Shown piece by piece: positions 1 through 5,954 of a DNA stretch of 6,291 nt. The notes beneath the pieces were generated by a model that saw nothing but the letters and a program-made list of their open reading frames with translations, was not told the DNA's origin and did not search any database. Made by a program: the position numbers and the translations under genes. Every line of letters begins with the position of its first letter. Position 1 is the first letter of the stretch. This DNA comes from Gammaproteobacteria bacterium (GTDB lineage: Bacteria; Pseudomonadota; Gammaproteobacteria; Arenicellales; JAOTYS01), in the NCBI GenBank assembly GCA_029861795.1, contig JAOTYS010000276.1:1-6291 (forward strand), written 5' to 3'.

Positions 1-909
1 CTTCGGCATTTTCTGGCCGGAGAGGCGGTAGCCGGCCGCCTCCATCTCGCGAGATGCTATGTATTCGCAGATACCGACCTCTACATCCGTGAGTCCGCCC
101 GACCGCCAGTGCCCGGATCGGTCACTGCTGATTCCGGTCTCATGCTGCAAATCGACCATGATCGACGAACCCACGTGAGGAACATTCAGCATATCCTCCT
201 CGAATTCGATGCCAAGGGTCCCACACAATCCCTGAAGCGCTTCTCTGGGTGAATTCACCAGGTCTTCGAAACGCAGGGTCGCAATTCGCCCATGATCCTG
301 AACCTGCGACGCGGAACGAATCGCGGAGACCCAGAGGTTCGCGGTGATATAGGGATGGTAGTTTGCCCAGGCTCGCACGGCTTCCCGTCGCGGTATATTC
401 GTTGCTCCGAGCGACCGGCGCCGCCACTTGTTTTTCTGCGAGAGTAAAATATCTCGCGGATCCCTGACCATGTGGATGACAAAACTGTCTGGCAGCGCCC
501 TCATTATCTCGGATGCGTAATACAAGTAGCGCGGAGTCTGCTCGCAGGAAACTTGCTTGTCGTTGTGCTGCGTTTCGGAGGCGAGAAACGCTTCATAGGC
601 CGCCATCAAGCTTGTCTCGCCTAGGGTTCCGGCGATGCGGCGGGCTTCATCCGTGTACTTTCCGGGCCGCACGTCGCTGAACAAGCTGTCTCTCTCGCTG
701 GTCAGCAGTCGCTCAATGAGTGCCACGCAACGTTCTCTGTCTTGCGGCGGTCTGGCCCGGATCGCCTCCGCATCTATTTGCTGCTCGAAAAAATGCAGCT
801 CATGGAAAGTGTGTATGTTTGAATGCCGGCCCAACGCTCGCCCCAGCATCGTGGTACCGCTTCGACTGTTGCCTACGACGAATAGCTGCGCAGCCTTGCG
901 GTGGGTCAT
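1..909 (-). CDS. PAPS-dependent sulfotransferase family protein (3' end beyond window)
   Basis: Likely transfers sulfate from PAPS to a hydroxyl or amine of the glycan built by this cluster, in the cytoplasm. The frame starts at an ATG at 909 and stays open for 303 codons to base 1, so the C-terminus is cut by the window edge. Visible signatures are an N-terminal 5'-phosphosulfate loop (VVGNSRSGTT, residues 11-20), the 3'-phosphate-binding segment (VIHMVRDPRDILLSQ, 144-158, with R149 and S157), and the family's RFEDLV followed by P and an LG element (213-233). GHWRSGGLT and a GY motif near residues 267-294 match the usual C-terminal part, so only a few residues are probably missing. The ATG overlaps the epimerase stop by 4 bp (ATGA), giving translational coupling; no good Shine-Dalgarno is seen. 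The family is secure from the motifs. The acceptor is inference, and a sulfated lipid or protein target cannot be excluded. Confidence 0.9.
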   Translation of the reverse strand, partial: MTHRKAAQLFVVGNSRSGTTMLGRALGRHSNIHTFHELHFFEQQIDAEAIRARPPQDRERCVALIERLLTSERDSLFSDVRPGKYTDEARRIAGTLGETSLMAAYEAFLASETQHNDKQVSCEQTPRYLYYASEIMRALPDSFVIHMVRDPRDILLSQKNKWRRRSLGATNIPRREAVRAWANYHPYITANLWVSAIRSASQVQDHGRIATLRFEDLVNSPREALQGLCGTLGIEFEEDMLNVPHVGSSIMVDLQHETGISSDRSGHWRSGGLTDVEVGICEYIASREMEAAGYRLSGQKMPK

Positions 910-1814
910 TGCTGAAGCCACGCCCACACTCGGTCCAACCCCTCCTCCATTGAGAAACGCGGAGACCATCCCAGTTGCTCTCTTGCCCTGGAGATATCCA
1001 ACACCACCTCCGGGACGTCGTAGCTCCGAGACGGCAAGTATCTTGGATCCAGGCTTCGTCCAGTTACTCTTTCGACGGCATCCACGATGTCATTGACCGA
1101 TCGGCCAGCACCGCTCCCGGCATTGAAAATACCGGTGATCTCCTTCTCTCCAACCCTGACGCACAAGTTTGCCAGGTCCCCGACATACAGGTAATCGCGG
1201 ATGACGGAACCGTCTCCCCAAATCTCGATCGGTTTCTCGGCAAGCGCATTCAAAAGGAAAGTGTTTACCACGCCCTGCACGCCGAAATGCCCCTGGCGCT
1301 CGCCGAAAGGATTGGCCGCCCTGAGTATGACTCGATCAACCCCATACAATTGTTGAAACATGGTTAGGTAGTTTTCGATCGCGACTTTTACAACGCCATA
1401 CGAACACCGTGGCCGCAACGGGTGCCCCTCCTTTATGGGCAGTTCTTCCGGATTTCCGTAGACCGTCCCACCGGATGACAAAAAAACGATCTTCGGAATG
1501 CTGAGCTCGACCATGCAAGAGAGCAATCCAATGGTCGGGATGATGTTTCCCCTTACGTCCGCTACCGGATCGAGATTGGACGTTGAGGGAACCGTCGTGC
1601 TGATCAGGTGATAAACAACGTCAACGCCGGACGCAGCCTCATAAACGAAAGCCTTATCGGCAAAATCACCGTAAAAAACGTCGGCCCCGACGACGGGCGT
1701 AACCGTCGAATCCGGTGCCCGGTCGAGTATGCGAACCTGGTGTCCGGCGGCCAATAGAGAATCCACGACATGACCGCCGATGAAGCCTTTCCCGCCCAGC
1801 ACCAAAGCCCTCAT
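906..1814 (-). CDS. NAD-dependent epimerase/dehydratase (extended SDR, GalE-like)
   Basis: Predicted cytosolic nucleotide-sugar-modifying enzyme of 302 residues, about the usual length for the extended SDR family. It has the Rossmann dinucleotide loop GGKGFIG (7-13, GxxGxxG), a DR after the second strand (31-32) suited to NAD(H), a YHL segment (68-70), the catalytic serine region SSGGTVYG (113-120), the catalytic YxxxK pair (Y139, K143), the ANPFGERQ segment (167-174) and RDYLYVGDL (206-214), typical of sugar-nucleotide epimerases. These residues are all intact. Most likely a UDP-hexose or UDP-HexNAc 4-epimerase, but dehydratase or reductase relatives share the fold, so the substrate is unassigned. 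The ATG overlaps the upstream GT4 stop by 4 bp. A GAGG Shine-Dalgarno lies 7 nt before the start, inside the GT4 gene. The stop overlaps the sulfotransferase start in the same way, so the three genes form a coupled block. Confidence 0.92.
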   Translation of the reverse strand: MRALVLGGKGFIGGHVVDSLLAAGHQVRILDRAPDSTVTPVVGADVFYGDFADKAFVYEAASGVDVVYHLISTTVPSTSNLDPVADVRGNIIPTIGLLSCMVELSIPKIVFLSSGGTVYGNPEELPIKEGHPLRPRCSYGVVKVAIENYLTMFQQLYGVDRVILRAANPFGERQGHFGVQGVVNTFLLNALAEKPIEIWGDGSVIRDYLYVGDLANLCVRVGEKEITGIFNAGSGAGRSVNDIVDAVERVTGRSLDPRYLPSRSYDVPEVVLDISRAREQLGWSPRFSMEEGLDRVWAWLQQ

Positions 1815-3028
1815 TGAAGAACCTCGTTATAGACTCGCATCATATTCTCGTAGAACAGATCGTCGTTGAATTCAGACTCTACAAAGGACCTGGCGGCGAT
1901 ACCCATGCGCTCGACCAGGCGGCCGTCTGAATTGAGTGTCCTCATGGCATTCGCCAACTCTTCGCTGTCAGTGGCCTCGTAGAGCAGACCGCGTTCTCTA
2001 TGCCGGACCATTTCCGGTATACCGCCTCGTTTCGTGCCAATTACGGGCTTCGCATGAGCAAACGCCTGCAGGATCACGTATGGGAAATTCTCGTGCCAGA
2101 GCGACGGAACCACCACGTACCGGCACCCTTTGATGATCTCGCTCAGTTCATCACCCCACTTGGCCCCAACGAACTTGATGTTGGTGACACCAGTTGCCTT
2201 GACCTGATCCTCCAGCGACTCGAGATCCGGGCCGTCGCCGACAATGATGACCGGGATCTGCTCCACTTTCAATGCGGCATCGATCAGGATGTTGACTCCC
2301 TTCTCGTCGATGATGCGACCAAAGTACAACGCATATCCGCCGGGGCAAGGATTCGCTTCATACTGTAACGGGTTGAACGGATTTCGCAGCTTGCGCCATT
2401 TGAATGTCTCGTGCCCCCAGAACTCTTCCGTCTTCCTCGCCATGAACTCGCTTGCAAATAGGAAAATGTCTACATTCTTTCGATAAATCCCCATTGCCTC
2501 ATGTGCATAGGCCTCAAGCGTGCTGGCGACACTAAATATCGTCGAGTCATGCGCACACCGGTTTAGCGTGGCTTTGAAGAATCGACCACCCTTGCAGTCC
2601 TCACATACCTTGCCATGATGAAATAGTTTGTAATTTGGACAGATGTGCTTGTAGTCGTTACAACTCATGAGTATACGTACGTTAGCCGCTTTCGCTGCGT
2701 CTAAAATGGACGGTGTAAGTTCCAAATAAATCGCGAAAGCGTGCAGCACATCGGGCTTGAAGTCCGTAATGAGCTTCTCAATCGCGTCCTTCGCATCGCG
2801 TGAGTAAATCATACGCGGAAAGCCAACCACGCTCTTCAAAAGACTTTTCTTGCGAAACTCGTTGCCCTTCGGAAAATACTGCTTCCAAGGCGTCGTTTGT
2901 CCCTCCTGTGAAATCGAAAAGTAGGCCACTTGGTGGCCCATCTTTTCCAGCACACGACCCACCTCAAGATAAAAAAATTCTGCACCACCGCTGACTTGGT
3001 AGTGGTTGTGCGCAAGTAGTACTCGCAC
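1811..3028 (-). CDS. Family 4 glycosyltransferase (GT-B) with cysteine-rich insertion
   Basis: Retaining GT-B glycosyltransferase of 405 residues, expected at the cytoplasmic face of the inner membrane, adding one sugar to the lipid-linked repeat unit. The N-terminal domain opens with LLAHNHYQVSGGAE (4-17), the acceptor-side glycine loop. The C-terminal donor domain shows YFGRIIDEKG (235-244), IIVGDGP (261-267), VVVPSLWHENFP (305-316) and KPVIGTKRGGIPE (327-339). A five-cysteine cluster (C123, C130, C142, C145, C158) sits in the N-terminal domain and could bind a metal. The usual second Glu of the E-x7-E motif is Gln (E313, Q321). The start is GTG at 3028, preceded by GAGGGG at 8-nt spacing; an ATG nearer that site (3036) opens a different frame and gives only 66 residues. 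The stop overlaps the epimerase start by 4 bp. Donor and linkage cannot be read from sequence. Confidence 0.93.
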   Translation of the reverse strand: MRVLLAHNHYQVSGGAEFFYLEVGRVLEKMGHQVAYFSISQEGQTTPWKQYFPKGNEFRKKSLLKSVVGFPRMIYSRDAKDAIEKLITDFKPDVLHAFAIYLELTPSILDAAKAANVRILMSCNDYKHICPNYKLFHHGKVCEDCKGGRFFKATLNRCAHDSTIFSVASTLEAYAHEAMGIYRKNVDIFLFASEFMARKTEEFWGHETFKWRKLRNPFNPLQYEANPCPGGYALYFGRIIDEKGVNILIDAALKVEQIPVIIVGDGPDLESLEDQVKATGVTNIKFVGAKWGDELSEIIKGCRYVVVPSLWHENFPYVILQAFAHAKPVIGTKRGGIPEMVRHRERGLLYEATDSEELANAMRTLNSDGRLVERMGIAARSFVESEFNDDLFYENMMRVYNEVLQ

Positions 3029-3046
3029 GAAATCATCCCCTCTCGC
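3023..3046 (-). promoter_or_regulatory. Ribosome binding site deciding the GTG start of the GT4 gene
   Basis: Reading the minus strand, GAGAGGGG is followed by ATGATTTC and then GTG. The purine run is well spaced (8 nt) for the GTG at 3028, and this GTG opens the full glycosyltransferase frame beginning RVLLAHN. The intervening ATG belongs to another frame and lies directly against the purine run, too close for efficient initiation. Confidence 0.6.
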
Positions 3047-3106
3047 GGCTATGCTCTCAGACGTTCAGGCCAGCCAGGATATTTGATCCATTAAATACGA
3101 ACTGTC
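3029..3106 (-). other. 78-bp spacer between GT2 and GT4 genes
   Basis: The only sizeable gap among the five genes from the polymerase-like gene to the sulfotransferase. It contains the GT4 ribosome binding site at its left end. I see no convincing -35/-10 pair and no hairpin with a T-run, so transcription probably continues through it. Confidence 0.4.
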
Positions 3107-4117
3107 TTAGGAATTCGGTAACGTTACCGAAACCGCTCCTGACCCTCTCGGTGCTTCAAGTCCGGGTTGTTTTCGAATCTGATGATACTTGACGAAGCCC
3201 CGCCACATTGCCAAAACCGCGTCCCAGCGTCTGTGCCATATGTATCGCATTGCCCACCTCGCCCACCTTCCCGCGAGAAACAGAACACCTCCAACTCGCT
3301 GCACACGTGTTGCGGATAGCTCCAGCGCAAGCAACGATCCCGCGACTACATGTGTCAGGTAAAACGCCAAAGCTGGATTGTCTGGGTTACAGGGGCTCAA
3401 ATATCCCGATTCGCGACCACGAATGCTTGCGTGACCCTCATGATAGAGCACCGCCTCCGGATAATAGCGTATATGCCAATCGCTCTTGGCTATTCGCGAC
3501 GAGAGTTCCCAGTCTTCGCAATACATGAAGAACCTCGGGTCAAATCCGACGAGTTCCTCCAATAACTCACGTCGCAAGAACATGGCGCAACCAGTCATAA
3601 AACTGATATCCCGCTCAGCAGAATCATTATCGAACGGTCGCATGAATCGCCATGACCGACCGCCGCCTCTCCACCAGTTCAAGCTTCCGCCTCCATACCA
3701 GTATTTGCTTTTGTCCTCTGCCAACATGATACGCGGTGCACAGGCCCCGACATCATCGTGCGACTCCATGTACGACTCAAGTTTTTGTACGGTATCTCGC
3801 TCAACGTAGGTGTCATTATTTAGGACGAAGATATACCGACAATCTGTATTTGCAAAAATCCAATCGAACCCCAGGTTATTACCCCTGCCAAACCCGAGAT
3901 TTTCTTCACTACGTATTACGACAACGCTTCTTTCCGAACCCAACAGATTCTCGTAGTCCGTTGCTTCAGATCCGTTGTCGACAACTATTATCGACGGCAT
4001 GATCGAACCACCGAGGAGACTTTCCACACACCGCAGCGTATGAACCGAAGTGTTGAAGTTGACCAGCAATACTACCGTCTTTGTATTTGAAAATTCAGCT
4101 GAGCTTCGAATGTTCAT
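3107..4117 (-). CDS. Family 2 glycosyltransferase (GT-A, rhamnosyltransferase-like)
   Basis: Inverting GT-A glycosyltransferase of 336 residues, expected to add a sugar to the lipid-linked repeat unit at the cytoplasmic membrane face. Motifs in order: LLVNFN (17-22), VVDNGS (45-50), NLGFGRGNN (73-81), the DxD-equivalent LNND (99-102), GCAMFLRRE (176-184), the FDPRFFMYCEDWELSSR acceptor/base region (192-208, acidic pair E201-D202) and YYPEAVLYHEGH (218-229). This layout matches the WbbL/rhamnosyltransferase-type branch of GT2, but the donor sugar is not proven. The C-terminal part (about 245-315) is aromatic and basic with a hydrophobic stretch near 250-265, suggesting membrane association. 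The start ATG lies inside the 3' end of the upstream membrane-protein gene (23-bp overlap), with no strong Shine-Dalgarno, which suggests coupled translation. The last codons contain an 18-bp palindrome. Confidence 0.92.
   Translation of the reverse strand: MNIRSSAEFSNTKTVVLLVNFNTSVHTLRCVESLLGGSIMPSIIVVDNGSEATDYENLLGSERSVVVIRSEENLGFGRGNNLGFDWIFANTDCRYIFVLNNDTYVERDTVQKLESYMESHDDVGACAPRIMLAEDKSKYWYGGGSLNWWRGGGRSWRFMRPFDNDSAERDISFMTGCAMFLRRELLEELVGFDPRFFMYCEDWELSSRIAKSDWHIRYYPEAVLYHEGHASIRGRESGYLSPCNPDNPALAFYLTHVVAGSLLALELSATRVQRVGGVLFLAGRWARWAMRYIWHRRWDAVLAMWRGFVKYHQIRKQPGLEAPRGSGAVSVTLPNS
3114..3131. repeat. Perfect 18-bp palindrome at the 3' end of the GT2 gene
   Basis: TTCGGTAAC followed directly by its exact reverse complement GTTACCGAA. 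It covers the last sense codons before the TAA stop at 3107-3109. As RNA it could fold into a 7-bp stem with a 4-nt loop, but no T-run follows on the minus strand, so it is not called as a terminator. A protein-binding dyad or an mRNA stability element is possible. Confidence 0.6.
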
Positions 4118-5429
4118 CGATTCGGTTCAATAGCAGAAAACAGGCAAGTACGATATACGTCACGCTGAATACCTCTACAACGGACAGAGTGAATTCAAAG
4201 AGATAGAGCGTCACAAACGCTACCATTAGTAGCTCCGTTAAGCTCGCTAAACCGCCACTGCTGCGGTATTTCGACGATCTGTGCAAGCGCCAGATTACAG
4301 CTATCTGAACGCCCAATAGCAAACCCAAGCCCACGACCCCCTTTTCCAGTACGGTGGTGAGGTAGTAGTTGTCGATCGACGTCAATCCACCCAAGAAATT
4401 CGTTCCTTGATGCACGCCGAAACCGTAGATCGGAGATTCTGCTATTGCTGGAATCCCGAGCGCAAGCTGATAAACGCGAGCGGCTGTGCTGGCTTCTAAA
4501 CTTTCGTTCCCTCCCAGCAGACCCTCGGTTCCAAGGCGCAGAAACACAATAGCCGCTGCGAATCCAGCAGATGCTATTAGGGTTGAGACCGCTAGAGTTC
4601 TGAGCCCCTTGCTCATTCTGCATCTCCGCAGCCAGAGAACGAAGCCCCAGAAGTATGACAAGAGAATCAGCACTATGCCTGTTCTCGATCCTGTACTCCA
4701 AACACTAATTGGAATGACTCCAAGCTGAAACCATGCCAACGAGCGCCAAATCGGATGCACTCTTTTCCGTCGATAGAACATTATCAATGGCGCCATAAAA
4801 ACCAAGAATTGTGCATACGAGAGCGGATTATCGAAAACAGACGTGACCCGGTGCTTGTCAAGTCTGATCTTTCCCTCCAATACATTTTCGGCGAACTCAG
4901 AACTAGGGTCCACAAATTCGCGGAAAAGGACTTCCTGTCTAACCCACTCAACGGCGCCGAGAATCTGGACAACTAACGCAATACCAACAAAGAGAATGAG
5001 TAGCTTGTGAATCGACGCGGGCTTATTGAAATAGGTCAGAACCAACACCATCAACATCGGTATCAACATGATCTGATTCAGCGAGCCCCGCACCGCCTGC
5101 CCTTTGTCGAACGGAGACAAGAAACCTGAAAAAATTCCAAGTATGAAGAATGCTGCAATCATGAGAAAAATATCCCGGTTCGCACCGACTATAGAAACTA
5201 ACTGGCCGCGATATGCAGGGATTGCCAATAGATGAAACGACCAAACCATAATGGCAACGGGGATCATTAGACGCTGAGGGTTAATTCCGGGGCCTGATAG
5301 CCATACTAAGACAATGTATGCCGGCCAGAGCAGCGTTATTGCAATGAGCAGAGCAGTACCCGTTCTGGGCCAGCGAAGCATTAAGATTGAATACAATCCA
5401 AGCAACGCTGCTACATATACAATGGTCAT
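4095..5429 (-). CDS. O-antigen ligase/polymerase family membrane protein (Wzy/WaaL-type)
   Basis: Polytopic inner-membrane protein of 444 residues with about ten or more hydrophobic segments (for example 1-18, 24-45, 53-70, 87-104, 118-133, 142-160, 203-218, 234-264, 278-297, 363-380, 400-435). Conserved features of this family are RVTSVFDNPLSYAQF (194-208), STGSRTG (245-251), the periplasmic loop PIYGFGVHQGT (333-343) and DNYYLTTVLEKGVVGL (353-368). The long loop between about 298 and 362 fits the periplasmic catalytic loop. It would polymerise undecaprenyl-linked repeat units or ligate a glycan to lipid A core; sequence alone does not separate these, although a partner flippase upstream favours a polymerase. 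The start is the ATG at 5429. A TAG lies three codons upstream in the same frame, so no longer form is possible without readthrough, and the Shine-Dalgarno is weak. The 3' end overlaps the GT2 start by 23 bp. Confidence 0.88.
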   Translation of the reverse strand: MTIVYVAALLGLYSILMLRWPRTGTALLIAITLLWPAYIVLVWLSGPGINPQRLMIPVAIMVWSFHLLAIPAYRGQLVSIVGANRDIFLMIAAFFILGIFSGFLSPFDKGQAVRGSLNQIMLIPMLMVLVLTYFNKPASIHKLLILFVGIALVVQILGAVEWVRQEVLFREFVDPSSEFAENVLEGKIRLDKHRVTSVFDNPLSYAQFLVFMAPLIMFYRRKRVHPIWRSLAWFQLGVIPISVWSTGSRTGIVLILLSYFWGFVLWLRRCRMSKGLRTLAVSTLIASAGFAAAIVFLRLGTEGLLGGNESLEASTAARVYQLALGIPAIAESPIYGFGVHQGTNFLGGLTSIDNYYLTTVLEKGVVGLGLLLGVQIAVIWRLHRSSKYRSSGGLASLTELLMVAFVTLYLFEFTLSVVEVFSVTYIVLACFLLLNRIDEHSKLS

Positions 5430-5435
5430 CGATTT

Positions 5436-5654
5436 CTAATCAAAATCTTCATTTATGTCGTTCGTTGTAATGTCCTTAATCGAACCTTCCTTGTTTGAGT
5501 AAGAACTATCGTCAAAGGACTTCCAGCATGCCCTATGGAACCTAACGAATTTACCATTATGATTGCCGTGTTCTTTGAATCGATATCCAGCGGTACAACC
5601 TCTCAAGACATCATTGATAGTTTTATTAAGATGTATTGCAAGAAAATACAACAT
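5436..5654 (-). CDS. Doubtful 72-residue hypothetical ORF
   Basis: An ATG-started frame of 72 codons that I do not recognise. The product would be fairly hydrophilic, with a short hydrophobic start (MLYFLAIHL), two cysteines (near residues 20 and 44), several His and Arg, and an acidic, Asn-rich tail ending NEDFD. No signal peptide or known motif is evident. The purines before the ATG (GGAAAT) are too close for a good ribosome site. The frame is in phase with the downstream membrane-protein gene: its TAG stop is followed by two codons and then that gene's ATG. Its G+C (about 37% in a sampled 60-bp line) is well below the neighbours. It may be a small gene, a leader frame, a decayed remnant, or chance; position in the operon is the only supporting evidence. 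Confidence 0.25.
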   Translation of the reverse strand: MLYFLAIHLNKTINDVLRGCTAGYRFKEHGNHNGKFVRFHRACWKSFDDSSYSNKEGSIKDITTNDINEDFD

Positions 5655-5954
5655 ATTTCCATAGTATCGAGCGAGTTAATGCGCACTTCTTCATATATAA
5701 TTATATATGACTAAACAAGGAGGCTACCCGAATCCACATCGAGGCTAGTCAATAGCTTTCAAAGCGCCGCCACTGCAAACCGACCCTCGTCCGAGCGGGC
5801 AAATCAAACAGAAAACGATCGACAGCGACGGCGGGTATACAACCCACTGAAGGCTGCGTAATCATGAACCTGATGCGCTGAAGGTCTCTCTTAAATCCGG
5901 CAACCTCATTTTCGGAGTTCTTTCACGACGTACGTCAGAAGAATAGATTCGGTT
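5655..5954. other. Intergenic stretch with no convincing gene
   Basis: About 300 bp between the flippase stop and the doubtful small ORF. The low-coordinate part (5655-5710) is AT-rich and holds a 20-bp palindrome; from about 5711 the composition changes to that of coding DNA (34 of 60 bases G or C at 5761-5820). On the minus strand one frame is free of stops from about 5919 down to the TGA at 5749, containing an ATG at 5865 that would give 38 residues ending RRFESY; I do not recognise it. A 10-bp palindrome GACGTACGTC lies at 5927-5936, 18 bp past the flippase stop, with no T-run. No tRNA or insertion-sequence end was seen. Confidence 0.5.
5691..5710. promoter_or_regulatory. Perfect 20-bp AT-rich palindrome with a TATAAT on each strand
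   Basis: TCATATATAA followed by its exact reverse complement TTATATATGA. The symmetry places a perfect -10-like TATAAT at 5696-5701 on the plus strand and at 5705-5700 on the minus strand. No good -35 hexamer lies 16-18 bp upstream on either strand; the nearest TTGACT-like sequence on the minus strand (5752-5747) is 41 bp away. It could be an operator or an activator-dependent promoter for the polymerase-like gene. The promoter role is inference; the palindrome is certain. Confidence 0.4.

Noticed and set aside
140..482. Two minus-strand frames of 95 and 75 codons (140-427 and 255-482)
   Set aside because: They are alternative frames inside the sulfotransferase gene, whose own frame is open across the whole region and carries the family motifs.
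635..1367. Plus-strand frames of 153, 77 and 130 codons
   Set aside because: Antisense to the sulfotransferase and epimerase genes; the products are low-complexity, Ser/Pro/Arg-rich, and show no recognisable domain.
2836..3036. ATG-started 66-codon frame at the beginning of the GT4 gene
   Set aside because: It is out of frame with the glycosyltransferase, ends early, and its ATG abuts the ribosome binding site; the GTG at 3028 gives the conserved protein.
4195..4701. 168-codon minus-strand frame inside the polymerase-like gene
   Set aside because: Long, but it overlaps conserved ligase/polymerase motifs in the true frame and its product is a hydrophilic Ser/Arg-rich sequence with no domain.
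5715..5724. AAGGAGG on the plus strand as a ribosome binding site for a plus-strand gene
   Set aside because: No ATG, GTG or TTG lies at suitable spacing and no open frame follows on the plus strand.
5927..5936. GACGTACGTC palindrome just past the flippase stop as a terminator
   Set aside because: The self-complementary core leaves almost no loop, flanking pairing is poor and there is no T-run on the minus strand.
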